From: Thermobacillus xylanilyticus
Lineage (GTDB): Bacteria > Bacillota > Bacilli > Paenibacillales > Paenibacillaceae
DNA: 53,641 nt
Assembly (NCBI RefSeq): GCF_907165215.1
Contig: NZ_CAJRAY010000018.1
Location: forward strand, 1 to 53,641
Direction of reading: 5' to 3'
Position numbers and translations under genes: made by a program. Positions 1-9,781 of the stretch are shown here, in pieces. The stretch's first letter is position 1, and every line of letters starts with the position of its first letter. The notes under the pieces were generated by a model. It had not been told where the DNA came from, ran no database searches, and saw only the letters and a list, made by a program, of their open reading frames with translations.

Positions 1-2
1 AT

Positions 3-467
3 GTGCTGGGGATCAAGCTGATGCAGGACACAGGCGGGGACACCTACCAATGGAAGATTACACCCCAAGGCGCCCTCCGCTTTATCGAAAAACATGTGGA
101 CCGAAGCCGGTCCGCGGTCGATTTGCGCACCGACACACTGGGACGGACACGCGTTTTTTCTCTGTGGAAAATCGCCATGGACATCGGTTGCGGCATCAAT
201 TCCGTACACCGGGGCGTAGGAGCCAAGTACCGGCAAGCTTATTTGAATGAGTATGCCTATCGCTTCAATCAATCCAGCCGGGGACAGAATGCGGAACGGC
301 ACCTGCTGCATTTGGCCGCCGCTTCCGGCGCACCGACCCGAAAACAGTTGAGGGCCCGTCCCGTACCCGGCCGCCCGGACTGGGAGACGTACCGGAATAC
401 GCGCCGGATGATTGCCGAATTGAAGGCGCTTGCCGCCCGATTGCTGCCGCAGGCATCGGGACAATAA
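3..467 (+). CDS. IS1595-like transposase, C-terminal part (cut by window edge)
   Basis: The frame is open to the left edge, so the start is outside the window or the gene is already truncated; the GTG at 3 is not a convincing start. The segment NSVHRGVGAKYRQAYLNEYAYRFNQ resembles the end of ISXO2-like (IS1595 family) transposases, where a conserved His is followed by a ...LQAYLNEFxFRFNRR block. The catalytic DDE core would lie upstream and cannot be seen. The stretch before the His looks shorter than usual, so this may be a remnant. I see no clear terminal inverted repeat in the 300 bases that follow. The family assignment rests on this one block. Confidence 0.5.
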   Translation: MLGIKLMQDTGGDTYQWKITPQGALRFIEKHVDRSRSAVDLRTDTLGRTRVFSLWKIAMDIGCGINSVHRGVGAKYRQAYLNEYAYRFNQSSRGQNAERHLLHLAAASGAPTRKQLRARPVPGRPDWETYRNTRRMIAELKALAARLLPQASGQ

Positions 468-773
468 TTCCGAAAGGAAGAACAGTCGCGAATTGCGCGC
501 CGGCAACCGTTTGCCGTGCAAATTTTTCACCAGGTGAATAATTTGCCGGATGAAATGTTCGCCTCGGTGAATGGCGGATTGGCTTGTTGAGCGATGCATA
601 CGGTATGAGGTTCACTCCAACTTGCTGAGCGACGGGGATATGGACAAAAAGGCCGGAGAACGGCACCATGCCCTGTATGCCCGTATGCCCTTATGCCCTG
701 TATGCCTCAAATGCCCCGGATACCCTCGAATGCCCGCTCGCCCCGTTGCCGGCGCCGATCCGCTCTCGTGGCG
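468..773. other. Intergenic stretch after transposase, no gene seen
   Basis: No convincing coding frame or ribosome binding site is visible. The stretch runs from the transposase stop to the stop of the kinase gene on the other strand. Its right part holds the short TATGCCC-type repeats listed separately. An IS end could lie here but I could not identify one. Confidence 0.4.
666..738. repeat. Short ATGCCC direct repeats
   Basis: The motif ATGCC(C) recurs about seven times in roughly 70 bases, mostly spaced 8-9 bases apart (for example ATGCCCTGTATGCCCGTATG), and decays to the right. It is an imperfect short tandem repeat just downstream of the kinase gene. No function is apparent. Confidence 0.5.
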
Positions 774-1814
774 TTATCGCGGAGATTCTGAAGCCCAACG
801 CTGCAAGGCGTCTTGCGGAGCCCGGAAGCCGAGACGGTCCATGGCCAGCAGCACCGCACCGAATACCGGTTCGATCTTCGGGATGACGAGTTCGAACGGC
901 GCCCCGGCTCTGTCGCGCAACGTCTCTTCCAACGCGCCCAGCAGATGCGGGCTGCGGCCTTTCTGCAAGACCGAGCCGGTCAGGACGATCGGGATCGGAC
1001 GGCTTCCGAATGCGGCGAATCCGCCCAATCGGAGGATGACCGACGCGGCGGCCAGACCGAGTTCACGACCGGCGCTGCGGAGCAGGCGGACCGCCAGTTC
1101 GTCGCCCGCTTCCCCCGCGCGGTGCAGCACCAGGGTGAGGTCAGACGAGACATGGTAAATGCCGCGGTCCAGCCAGTCGTTGACCAGTTGCTCCATCGTT
1201 TCGAACCCGTACCATGCGGGCACGTCTTGCGTGAGCCGGCTTGGAATCTCCCGCAGTTCCCACGAACGGACCGCGGCCCGGAATGTCTCTTCCGCCATAT
1301 GGGAACCGCCCGCCGCGTCGCCGTACAGATAGCCGAATCCGCCGGTTTGGATCGTCTCGCCGCGCGCGTTTCGTCCGGCGGCGTTCGTGCCGCTGCCGCA
1401 GACGAGCACAACGCCGATGCCGTCGGGGCTGCCCGTGCGCAGTCCCGTCATGGTGTCGCACACGACATCCCAGTTCCGGTAGGGCAGCGAGGCGAGCGCC
1501 GGGCGCAAGACCGCAAAATCGGCCGGCCGATCCGCTCCGGCCAATCCGTAACAGACTGCCGCAATCTCATCCGGCGCCGCGCCCGCTTCGTGAACCGCTT
1601 GTTCGGCCGCGGCGCGGATCTCGGCCAATGCTGCATCGATGCCGCTCGTCTGGTGGTTCCCGCAGCCCGCCTGTCCTTCGCCGCGTATGACTCCGCTATC
1701 GTCCGTTACAACGGCGCGCGTTTTAGAACCGCCGCCGTCAACGCCAAGGATCAGGGTCAATGGCTCTTCCTCCTCCACCCAATAAAAGCGCTTGCAATTT
1801 TCTGTCCGATTCAT
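774..1814 (-). CDS. N-acetylglucosamine kinase-type BadF/BadG ATPase
   Basis: 346 aa of the ASKHA (actin/sugar kinase/Hsp70) fold. The phosphate-1 loop DGGGSKT is at about residues 26-32, and CGSGTNAAGR near 140 and DAAGGSHMAE near 170 fit the phosphate-2 and adenosine-side motifs of eukaryotic-type NAGK/BadF proteins. Such enzymes phosphorylate GlcNAc or related amino sugars. The ATG at 1814 has GGAGGAG 8 bases upstream, so the unusual 20-residue lead before the ATPase core is probably real. It is divergent (59 bp) from the GH4 glucosidase and deacetylase, which suggests a role in amino-sugar or chitooligosaccharide use. The substrate is inferred. Confidence 0.8.
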   Translation of the reverse strand: MNRTENCKRFYWVEEEEPLTLILGVDGGGSKTRAVVTDDSGVIRGEGQAGCGNHQTSGIDAALAEIRAAAEQAVHEAGAAPDEIAAVCYGLAGADRPADFAVLRPALASLPYRNWDVVCDTMTGLRTGSPDGIGVVLVCGSGTNAAGRNARGETIQTGGFGYLYGDAAGGSHMAEETFRAAVRSWELREIPSRLTQDVPAWYGFETMEQLVNDWLDRGIYHVSSDLTLVLHRAGEAGDELAVRLLRSAGRELGLAAASVILRLGGFAAFGSRPIPIVLTGSVLQKGRSPHLLGALEETLRDRAGAPFELVIPKIEPVFGAVLLAMDRLGFRAPQDALQRWASESPR

Positions 1815-1873
1815 TGACTGCTCCTCCTTTCCACTATATCATGACAAGTGACTTTTATGCACGGAGGTGCGGT

Positions 1874-3208
1874 ATGGCGCGAAATCCGCTGAAAATCGCG
1901 GTGATCGGCGGCGGTTCATCCTACACGCCGGAACTGGTGGAAGGGGTCATTCAGCGATTTGAAGAGTTGCCCGTTGAAGAACTCGTGTTGGTCGACATTG
2001 AAGAAGGACGGCACAAGCTGGAGATTGTCGGCGCGCTTGCCCGACGGATGGTCGAAAAGGCCGGCAAACCGATCCGGGTGAAGCTGACGATGGACCGCAG
2101 ATCCGCCATCCAGGGCGCGGATTTCGTGCTGACGCAGCTCAGGGTCGGCTTGCTGGACGCCCGCGCGAAGGACGAGGCCATTCCGCTGAAGCACGAATTT
2201 ATCGGACAGGAGACGACCGGCGCCGGAGGCTTTGCAAAAGCGTTGCGCACGATTCCGGTCATTCTCGACATTTGCCGGGATATTGAGGAACTGGCGCCGG
2301 ACGCTTTTCTGATCAATTTCACGAATCCCGCCGGCATGGTGACCGAAGCGGCACTCAAATATTCGAATGTCCGCACGATCGGCCTGTGCAATCTTCCGAT
2401 CGGCACGCGAAAGCAGATCGCCCGCTTGTTCGGGGTCGACGCGGAGGCCGTCGATCTGGAGTGGACCGGCATCAATCATTTGAACTGGGTGACGCGCATT
2501 GCCGTCGAGGGGCGCGATGTAACGGATGAGCTGTTGCGGCGGGCGGCGGGATCAGCCGGCCTGACGATGAAGAATATTCCCGACCTCGGCTGGGATGCCG
2601 AACTGCTCCGGTCAATCGGCGCGCTGCCCTGCAGTTACCATCGTTATTACTACATGAAAGAAGAGATGCTGAAAAAACAGCTTCAGGAGCTGCAAGAGAG
2701 CGGTACGCGCGCGGAGGTCGTGAAGAAAGTCGAAGCCGAATTGTTCGAGCTGTACAAAGATCCTGAACTCGCGGTCAAACCGCCGCAGCTCGAGCAGCGG
2801 GGCGGCGCCTATTACTCGGAAGCCGCCGTCAATCTCATCTCGTCGATTCGCAACAACCGGAAAGACATCCAGACCGTCAACGTCCGGAACGGCGGCGCGA
2901 TCCGCTGCCTGCCGGATGACGCATCGATCGAAGTGAACTGCGTCATCGATGCGGCCGGAGCGCATCCGGTGCCGCCGTCTACGCCCGTCACGCCGCAGAT
3001 CCGCGGCCTGCTGCAGGTCGTGAAAGCCTACGAAGAATTGACGGTGGAAGCGGCGGTGCACGGCGACAGGGACGCGGCGCTGCAAGCGCTGACGATCCAC
3101 CCGCTCGTCGGATCGGCGGAAGCGGCGCGGAAGCTGCTCGACGAACTGCTGGAAGCGCATGCGGCCTACCTGCCCCGGTTCCGGGTTCGGGAGGAAGGAC
3201 GGACATGA
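1874..3208 (+). CDS. 6-phospho-beta-glucosidase, GH4 family
   Basis: 444 aa. An N-terminal Rossmann motif IAVIGGGSSYTPEL (about 8-21) binds NAD. IGQETTGAGGFAKALRTIP (110-128) is the signature block of the LicH/CelF-type branch. NFTNPAGMVTEA (148-159), Cys172 in LCNLPIG and His202 in INHLNW are the expected Mn2+ and substrate residues. GH4 enzymes cleave 6-phospho-glycosides by an NAD/Mn2+-dependent oxidation-elimination route in the cytoplasm. The ATG at 1874 is preceded by GGAGG at 1863; a longer open frame upstream lacks such a site. Its stop overlaps the deacetylase start (ATGA), so the two are translationally coupled. No PTS genes are in view, so the source of the phosphorylated substrate is unknown. 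Confidence 0.9.
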   Translation: MARNPLKIAVIGGGSSYTPELVEGVIQRFEELPVEELVLVDIEEGRHKLEIVGALARRMVEKAGKPIRVKLTMDRRSAIQGADFVLTQLRVGLLDARAKDEAIPLKHEFIGQETTGAGGFAKALRTIPVILDICRDIEELAPDAFLINFTNPAGMVTEAALKYSNVRTIGLCNLPIGTRKQIARLFGVDAEAVDLEWTGINHLNWVTRIAVEGRDVTDELLRRAAGSAGLTMKNIPDLGWDAELLRSIGALPCSYHRYYYMKEEMLKKQLQELQESGTRAEVVKKVEAELFELYKDPELAVKPPQLEQRGGAYYSEAAVNLISSIRNNRKDIQTVNVRNGGAIRCLPDDASIEVNCVIDAAGAHPVPPSTPVTPQIRGLLQVVKAYEELTVEAAVHGDRDAALQALTIHPLVGSAEAARKLLDELLEAHAAYLPRFRVREEGRT

Positions 3209-4353
3209 GCCGGTCTGTCTTCCATGCCGTCCAACCGGACACAGGCCGGGCAACCCTCGATGCCGGGCGGGCGGATGTGCCGGCGTTTGCGCTGACATTC
3301 GACGACGGGCCGGATCTCGTGCCGATCGAACGCTGGCTGAAGGCGCTGGAGGACAAGGGCGCGCGGGGAACGTTCTTTTTCACCGGGGAGTGGCTGGACC
3401 GTCATCCCCGCCTCGCACGCCGCATCATCGCCCGAGGACACGAGCTCGCGCATCACAGCTATCATCACCGCCGCATGGGCGAGATCGAAGATCAGGCGCT
3501 GTTCCTCGAAGAAATCCGGCTTGCGGAAATCGCATACCAGGAAGCCACGGGGCGTCCGGCCCCGGCGTTTTTCCGTTTTCCCTACCTGCATTATCGCGAG
3601 CGCAATCTGCAATGGCTGAGCGGGATCGGCTATGTCGCGGTCGGGGGCTTCGATTCCGGCGATTGGGCGGGCATTGACGCGGAATCCATCGCCGCGAATG
3701 TGGCGCCAGCCTTGGAAAGCGGCATTGTCGTCGTCCACCATTGCAACGATATTGCGCGCGGCACGCCGGGCGCATTGCCCGTCATTCTGGATGCCGCAGC
3801 CGAGCGGGGGCTTAAGGCCGTTGTCGTATCGGACATGCTGCGGGCGCTCGGCCGGCATCCCGGGTACCGATCATGGCGGCTCAGCATCACCGTTCCGGCG
3901 GATGGTCCCGATCTGCCGCCGGAAGATTGGCGGCCGGCGGGGGCGCCGGAGGAAGCGCGGCGGGTCGCCGATGAATCCTACGGCTGGTTCACGGCTGCGG
4001 CCGCCAGGGAGGCCTCCGGTTCCCGCGCCGGATGGCGGAAATATTTCGCCGAACCGATCATCGGACCGGACGGAATCGCGGAAGACCGCACGCTGCTGTA
4101 CGGCCGCTATTTCGCCGACAAGTACTGGGGGTACGTCAGAGCGGCGGTCAAGGACGATGCGCTGCATTTGATCGACTTCGCTTTCCGTGAAGCGCAGGCG
4201 GATACCCTGATTTACCTGCTTCGCTGGAGCGCCGAGACCGCCAGGGAGCGCGGCTGCGCACGGATCGAAACGCGGCGCGACATGCGCCGGCTCGAGCGGA
4301 TGTGCCGCCACCTCGGCTGGCGTACCGAATGGATCCTGGAGACGAGCAATTGA
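3205..4353 (+). CDS. Polysaccharide deacetylase (NodB domain) with C-terminal extension
   Basis: 382 aa. The NodB homology domain spans about residues 25-215: TFDDGPD (31-37, catalytic and metal Asp), the zinc motif H84-S-Y-H-H88, and a later RFPYLHY block. No signal peptide is seen, so it looks cytoplasmic, unlike wall deacetylases. About 160 residues follow the domain, with a basic C-terminal part (LIYLLRWSAETARERGCARIE) that faintly recalls a GNAT-like or wall-binding fold; I cannot name it. It overlaps the GH4 stop by four bases. Together they suggest trimming of acetylated oligosaccharides, but that is inference. A strong hairpin follows. Confidence 0.8.
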   Translation: MSRSVFHAVQPDTGRATLDAGRADVPAFALTFDDGPDLVPIERWLKALEDKGARGTFFFTGEWLDRHPRLARRIIARGHELAHHSYHHRRMGEIEDQALFLEEIRLAEIAYQEATGRPAPAFFRFPYLHYRERNLQWLSGIGYVAVGGFDSGDWAGIDAESIAANVAPALESGIVVVHHCNDIARGTPGALPVILDAAAERGLKAVVVSDMLRALGRHPGYRSWRLSITVPADGPDLPPEDWRPAGAPEEARRVADESYGWFTAAAAREASGSRAGWRKYFAEPIIGPDGIAEDRTLLYGRYFADKYWGYVRAAVKDDALHLIDFAFREAQADTLIYLLRWSAETARERGCARIETRRDMRRLERMCRHLGWRTEWILETSN

Positions 4354-4355
4354 GA

Positions 4356-4398
4356 AAGCGGCCCTGAACGCCGGGATGACGTTCGGGGCCGCTTGTTT
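4356..4398. terminator. Bidirectional terminator between deacetylase and metY
   Basis: A 15-bp stem (AAGCGGCCCTGAACG with CGTTCGGGGCCGCTT, one G-T pair) with a 9-base loop, followed by GTTT on the plus strand. It sits between convergent genes and would serve both. Confidence 0.8.
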
Positions 4399-4403
4399 GC
4401 TCA

Positions 4404-5714
<1,311 letters not shown>

Positions 5715-5770
5715 TCATGCAGGATATGGCAATTCATTGCTTGTCCCGTTGACGGTATCAGCATAAATCC

Positions 5771-5799
5771 AAAGTATTCCACTCTCTTAATAATGTCAA
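5771..5799 (-). promoter_or_regulatory. Sigma-A promoter of metY
   Basis: Read on the minus strand: TTGACA (5799-5794), 17 bases, TACTTT (5776-5771). It is a near-consensus pair about 75 bases upstream of the metY ATG. Confidence 0.75.
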
Positions 5800-5815
5800 T
5801 GGAATTTTTTGTCCC

Positions 5816-5835
5816 GGATGAGAAGATTCTCATCC
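5816..5835. promoter_or_regulatory. 20-bp palindrome upstream of metY promoter (operator candidate)
   Basis: GGATGAGAAGATTCTCATCC: two perfect 9-bp arms around a 2-base centre, 17 bases upstream of the metY -35 box. It is a likely dimer binding site for a sulfur or methionine regulator. The protein is unknown, and with such a short loop a hairpin terminator is less likely. Confidence 0.55.
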
Positions 5836-5904
5836 CGCCGGCCTTGAAGACATTGGCAAATCTGTGCTGCAAACCGCGCCCCATTTTATTAATGTAGAGA
5901 TTTG

Positions 5905-5933
5905 TTGTAAAAATACATAATTTGGAATTTAAT
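5905..5933 (+). promoter_or_regulatory. Possible promoter of the NlpC/P60 gene
   Basis: TTGTAA, 17 bases, TTTAAT in an AT-rich stretch unlike the rest of the window, about 80 bases before the start codon. The match is moderate and several other AT-rich hexamers nearby could serve. Confidence 0.4.
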
Positions 5934-6015
5934 CAACTGCAACTGGTATTTTTTTATCGTTTCCCCTCCACTTTTTTTGCGTTAGCATGAATTGCAAAGG
6001 AGGAGATGAGCAATA

Positions 6016-6903
6016 ATGAAACGTTTGACCAGTCTTGGCTTATCCCTGACATTGGCGGCAGGAATTTTCGCCGGACAAGCCTCGGCCGCAACGTATGAGA
6101 CCGAGGTGATCTCGGGAGTCAACCTCAGGTCGGCACCGAATACGAGCGCATCCGTATATCGGCTGCTAAGCAAAGGTGAAGACATCCACGTTATTCAGAA
6201 GGTCAACGATTACTGGCTGAAGGTACAGACGAAGGACGGCAAGATCGGCTATATCAGCGCCAGCAGCAAATATACGAATTACATAGCGGGCACAAGCGGC
6301 AAAACCGCCACTGCCAAAAGCGGAGTCAATCTCCGGTCAGCACCGAGCACAAGCGGCAGCAAAATCGGATTCATAAGCAAAGGCAACACCGTCACCGTAC
6401 TCGAACAAGTGAACGCGTACTGGCTGAAGGTCAACTATAATGGAACCATCGGTTACGCATCCGCAAACTATTTCAATTATTCGTCTTCTTCGGGTTCGAA
6501 TTCCGGCACCGCAAGCAAGTCCGCTTCCGCCATCGTGAATACGGCGAAATCGTATCTCGGCAAATTCACCTATAAATATGGCGCCGAACCCTGGAACACG
6601 AATTACAAATATTCGGACTGCTCGGCGTTTGTACAGCTGGTCTACAACCGGCATCACGGCTTCAAGCTGCCGCGGACAAGCAGCGCCCAGTCGAAACAAG
6701 GCAAGTTCGTCTCCAAGTCGAATCTTGCGCCCGGCGACCTCGTCTTTTTCGACACGAACGGCGACGGCAAAGTCAATCATGTCGGCATTTATATCGGAGG
6801 CGGCAACTTCATCCACAGCTCGCCGGTCAACAAGGTCGGCATTAACACGCTCAATTCCGGCTATTGGAAATCGAAATACAAAACAGCGCGCCGCGTGCTG
6901 TAG
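6016..6903 (+). CDS. Secreted SH3-domain NlpC/P60 cell-wall endopeptidase
   Basis: 295 aa. The signal peptide is about 1-24 (cleavage after QASA). Two bacterial SH3 domains follow (about 30-85 and 98-152), each with GVNLRSAP and YWLKV. Then comes a Ser-rich linker and an NlpC/P60 domain (about 170-295). The catalytic Cys202 is in YSDCSAF and His255 in VNHVGIYI; the polar third residue is probably His267 in FIHSS. Such enzymes cut gamma-D-Glu-diamino acid bonds in wall peptides. Its GC is lower than that of neighbouring genes. The ribosome site AAAGGAGGAG is strong, and a perfect 15-bp hairpin follows the stop. Confidence 0.92.
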   Translation: MKRLTSLGLSLTLAAGIFAGQASAATYETEVISGVNLRSAPNTSASVYRLLSKGEDIHVIQKVNDYWLKVQTKDGKIGYISASSKYTNYIAGTSGKTATAKSGVNLRSAPSTSGSKIGFISKGNTVTVLEQVNAYWLKVNYNGTIGYASANYFNYSSSSGSNSGTASKSASAIVNTAKSYLGKFTYKYGAEPWNTNYKYSDCSAFVQLVYNRHHGFKLPRTSSAQSKQGKFVSKSNLAPGDLVFFDTNGDGKVNHVGIYIGGGNFIHSSPVNKVGINTLNSGYWKSKYKTARRVL

Positions 6904-6910
6904 CTTGCCC

Positions 6911-6945
6911 CAAGCCCTGTGCGGGTATATCCCGCACAGGGCTTG
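6911..6945 (+). terminator. Hairpin after NlpC/P60 gene
   Basis: Perfect 15-bp stem (CAAGCCCTGTGCGGG and its complement) with loop TATAT, starting 8 bases after the stop. There is no T-run behind it, so it may be a weak terminator or an mRNA-stabilising hairpin. Confidence 0.7.
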
Positions 6946-7054
6946 CGCATAATACGGGAGTCGAGCCTTGGCGCAGCTTGCAAAAAAATCTAACAAGAAT
7001 CCAACAATTCTGAGATTCGTCATCTGCAAATCATCGGTGCATCACGATATTGTA

Positions 7055-7110
7055 GAAGTGTAAACGCTTTACGCTCCGGCACTTCCCGGAAGCCACAGGG
7101 TTTACACTTC
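7055..7110. promoter_or_regulatory. Long inverted repeat and LacI-like half sites before SBP gene
   Basis: GAAGTGTAAAC (7055-7065) and its exact complement GTTTACACTTC (7100-7110) flank a 34-base interior that itself contains CTTCC-C-GGAAG. The left arm also forms GTAAACGCTTTAC (7060-7072), similar to a LacI/CcpA-type operator but not a full cre. It ends 31 bases before the lipoprotein ATG. It may act as a paired operator or as an RNA hairpin in the leader. Confidence 0.55.
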
Positions 7111-7141
7111 ATTCCATTTGAAAGAAAGGGGTTTCGTAAAG

Positions 7142-8482
7142 ATGAAACAGAGACGAGCATGGTCCAAAGGTCTGGCCCTCATGCTGCTTGCTCTGGCCCT
7201 CGTCGTAACGGCATGCGGCGGCGGCGGGAAGAAGGGCGAAGGCGGCAGCAACGGGTCAGCCGGCGGCAACAGCGGCGGCGGCGCAAGCGGCGGCAGCACG
7301 GAACTGAGCATCATGTGGTGGGGTCCGGACGCGCGCCACGAAGCGACGCTCGCTGCGCTTGACGTTTATACGAAGCAAAATCCGAACGTCACGTTCAAGC
7401 CGGAATACATGGCATGGGACGCGTACTGGCAAAAACTGCCGACGCTTGTCGCATCCAAGACCGTAACGGACGTGCTGCAAATGGACGCAGCGTACATTCA
7501 GGACTATGCTTCGAAGGGCGTTCTCGCCGACCTGTCCGACATCGATCTGTCGGGTATCGTCGCGGACAACGTCATCGAGAACCTGAAGATCGACGGCAAG
7601 CTGTACGGCATTCCGCTCTCCCTGAACGCGCAAGGCTACGCCTACAACAAGACGAAGCTCGAAGAATACGGCATCAAGCTCCCGTGGAAAGACTGGACCT
7701 GGGAAGATTACTTCAACTGGGCTCGTGAAGCTCGCGAGAAACTGCCGGAAGGCATCTACCCGATCGGCGACGTCAACACGTGGGACGGCTATCAATACTA
7801 TCAAACGGCAATGGGCAAAGGCCCGATCATGGAAGACGGCGGCAAGAAGTTCAACCTGGACAAAGAGCTGTTCATTGAATTCTTCACCACGTTTGAAGAA
7901 TTCCGCAAACAAGGCATCGTGCCCCCGGCGGAAATGTCGGCTTCGTTCCTCGAGAACGACCCGCAGGCCGACCCGATGGCATCCGGCAAAGTAATGACGC
8001 GCGGCGCATCGGTCGGTTCGGTCAGCGCGCTGGAAGACCTGCTTCCGGGTCAAGTCGCGGTCGTCAACACCCCGGTAGGCCCCGCGGGCGGCGGCTGGGC
8101 GCAATCGACGATCTTCCTGTCCGTTTATGCCAACTCGCCGGATCTGGAAGAAGCGAAGAAGTTCGTGAAATGGTTCATCACGGACGAAGAAGCGGGCAAA
8201 ACGCTCGGTCTGACGCGCGGCATTCCGATCAACGAGTCGATCTACAAACTGCTCGAACCGGACATGCAGCGCCGCGACATCATCGGCAAGGAACTGTACG
8301 ACGTATCGGTCGACAAGGCGCTTCCGTTCTACGGTACGGCAGCGGGCTGGACGGAGTGGACGGACTACTTCAAAGCGCAAATCGAAGCCGTCCAATTCGG
8401 TCAGCAAACGGTCGAGCAAGCTTACGAAAACATCGCGAAAATGGGCGAAGAGACCGCAGCCAAGGCGGCATCCGCAGGCTGA
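7142..8482 (+). CDS. Sugar ABC transporter substrate-binding lipoprotein (orphan)
   Basis: 446 aa. The lipobox VTAC places the lipid-modified Cys at residue 25, followed by a Gly/Ser-rich tether to about 55 and an SBP family 1 (maltose/multisugar type) fold. It would bind an oligosaccharide outside the membrane. I chose the ATG at 7142, with AAAGGGG ten bases upstream, over a TTG at 7118. No permease or ATPase gene lies beside it, so it must borrow components encoded elsewhere. It ends at a bidirectional terminator shared with the convergent YesMN operon. The ligand is unknown. Confidence 0.88.
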   Translation: MKQRRAWSKGLALMLLALALVVTACGGGGKKGEGGSNGSAGGNSGGGASGGSTELSIMWWGPDARHEATLAALDVYTKQNPNVTFKPEYMAWDAYWQKLPTLVASKTVTDVLQMDAAYIQDYASKGVLADLSDIDLSGIVADNVIENLKIDGKLYGIPLSLNAQGYAYNKTKLEEYGIKLPWKDWTWEDYFNWAREAREKLPEGIYPIGDVNTWDGYQYYQTAMGKGPIMEDGGKKFNLDKELFIEFFTTFEEFRKQGIVPPAEMSASFLENDPQADPMASGKVMTRGASVGSVSALEDLLPGQVAVVNTPVGPAGGGWAQSTIFLSVYANSPDLEEAKKFVKWFITDEEAGKTLGLTRGIPINESIYKLLEPDMQRRDIIGKELYDVSVDKALPFYGTAAGWTEWTDYFKAQIEAVQFGQQTVEQAYENIAKMGEETAAKAASAG

Positions 8483-8515
8483 TCTCCTCTCCCGCAGAGG
8501 CTTCCCATACGCAAA

Positions 8516-8546
8516 AAGAACTGCCGGCATCCAGCCGGCAGTTCTT
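8516..8546. terminator. Bidirectional terminator between SBP and stalk-protein genes
   Basis: 13-bp perfect stem AAGAACTGCCGGC / GCCGGCAGTTCTT with a 5-base loop. A-rich on the left and T-rich on the right, it fits termination of both convergent transcripts. Confidence 0.85.
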
Positions 8547-8572
8547 CTATTCTCCGATAAGCCGAAGATGAT

Positions 8573-9667
8573 TTACATTCTGACGATGTGCCCGATGACT
8601 TCTTTCGTCTCCGGGTCGAAGAGAACCGTGACAGGTCCGAGCAGCGCGTCCTGATCCGTCTTGTATGTTACGGCGACCAGCTTGCCGCCGTTCGCGCGGA
8701 TGTCCTCCAGCAGCCGCTCCTTCCCTTCCAGCGGGATGACGGCCGCGTTCGCGGCGTCAATCAGCTCGACCAATGCCTCATCCTTCGCCGTGATCAGGTG
8801 CGCTTTGTCCTCATCCGAAAGCTGCTTCCAGGCGAGCTCGCGGTACTCCTGCTCTTCCGCCGGCGCCAACCATTCGCGCTGGTCGTCGACTTCGATGTAC
8901 TGCGCGTGGCTCTGCGGAGGCAGGCTCTTCATGACGGCCGGGCCGTAATAGGCGCGCACCACCAGCCCCGGCTCAAGCAGCTCCGCATCCGCCGGCTGCT
9001 TGTCGGAGCGGACGATCAGCGTCTCAGGACCGGCAAGGAGCACCAGCTTGACTTCGCCGCCTTCCTCGTCGGCAAGCGCGATGCGCCAGCCGTCCTCCGT
9101 CTTCTCGACCGAATGGATGACCTGCTTGGCCACCAGATGCTGCTGCATGACCTTGATGGACGCGGCATGCGACTGAGCGGGATAGCTCATCGCCACCATC
9201 GGGCCGTATTCCGCTTCGATGGCCATGCCCGGCGCGAGATCTTCCGCGGCGAACGGCTTGCCTTCCGCATCGGTGAGCACCGTCTCCTTGTCCGCGTACA
9301 GGATGAGCCAATTGTTCGGACCGATCACATCAATCCGCCACCGGTCGCCGTCCTGCGTCACGCCGTTGATGTAGCCCGTGAACGTCATGTACTGTTCCTC
9401 GTCCTCCGCACCCGACAGTTCGATGCGGTTGCCTTTCCAATGGATTTCGTATCCCGTCGCTTCGGCGATGCCGCGGGCGGGGAGATATGCTTTGCCTTCA
9501 ATGATGACCGGCTTCATTCCGGTTTCGGCGCCGTCGACGGCAACCATGATATCGGGTCTCAGCCACCCGCTGATTTTCTGTCCGATTCCGTCCGCGCCGG
9601 CCGAAGCCGCTGCAACGAGCAATCCCGCCGTCGTCATGACGGCCAGCCATTTCCGGGGTTGTCGCAT
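8573..9667 (-). CDS. Secreted copper-amine-oxidase-N-like stalk protein
   Basis: 364 aa from the ATG at 9667. A signal peptide covers about 1-26. The block YLPARGIAEATGYEIHWKGNRIEL (about residues 55-78) is the copper amine oxidase N-terminal/stalk domain common in Paenibacillaceae secreted proteins. Two related repeats follow, marked by YGPMVAMSYPAQSHA and YGPAVMKSLPPQSHA, each preceded by an OB-like strand region (VLTDAEGKPF..., TLIVRSDKQPA...). They resemble DUF3221-like modules. The role is unknown. It is the last gene of the YesM-YesN-SBP operon, so it may act at the cell surface with that lipoprotein. A longer GTG frame upstream has no ribosome site. Confidence 0.7.
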   Translation of the reverse strand: MRQPRKWLAVMTTAGLLVAAASAGADGIGQKISGWLRPDIMVAVDGAETGMKPVIIEGKAYLPARGIAEATGYEIHWKGNRIELSGAEDEEQYMTFTGYINGVTQDGDRWRIDVIGPNNWLILYADKETVLTDAEGKPFAAEDLAPGMAIEAEYGPMVAMSYPAQSHAASIKVMQQHLVAKQVIHSVEKTEDGWRIALADEEGGEVKLVLLAGPETLIVRSDKQPADAELLEPGLVVRAYYGPAVMKSLPPQSHAQYIEVDDQREWLAPAEEQEYRELAWKQLSDEDKAHLITAKDEALVELIDAANAAVIPLEGKERLLEDIRANGGKLVAVTYKTDQDALLGPVTVLFDPETKEVIGHIVRM

Positions 9668-9781
9668 GGTTTTCTCATCGCTCCCTTCCACAAAGTGCTG
9701 CAATTGCAATTGCACCTTCACAGACGGAGCATTCCCCGAAAAGGTTACAGCCAGCCCCCGACATTTTTTGTCCGGTCCGGT

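Noticed and set aside
7060..7072. CcpA cre site before the lipoprotein gene
   Set aside because: GTAAACGCTTTAC matches the left half of a cre but lacks the conserved C in the right half, so it is kept only as a LacI-like dyad.
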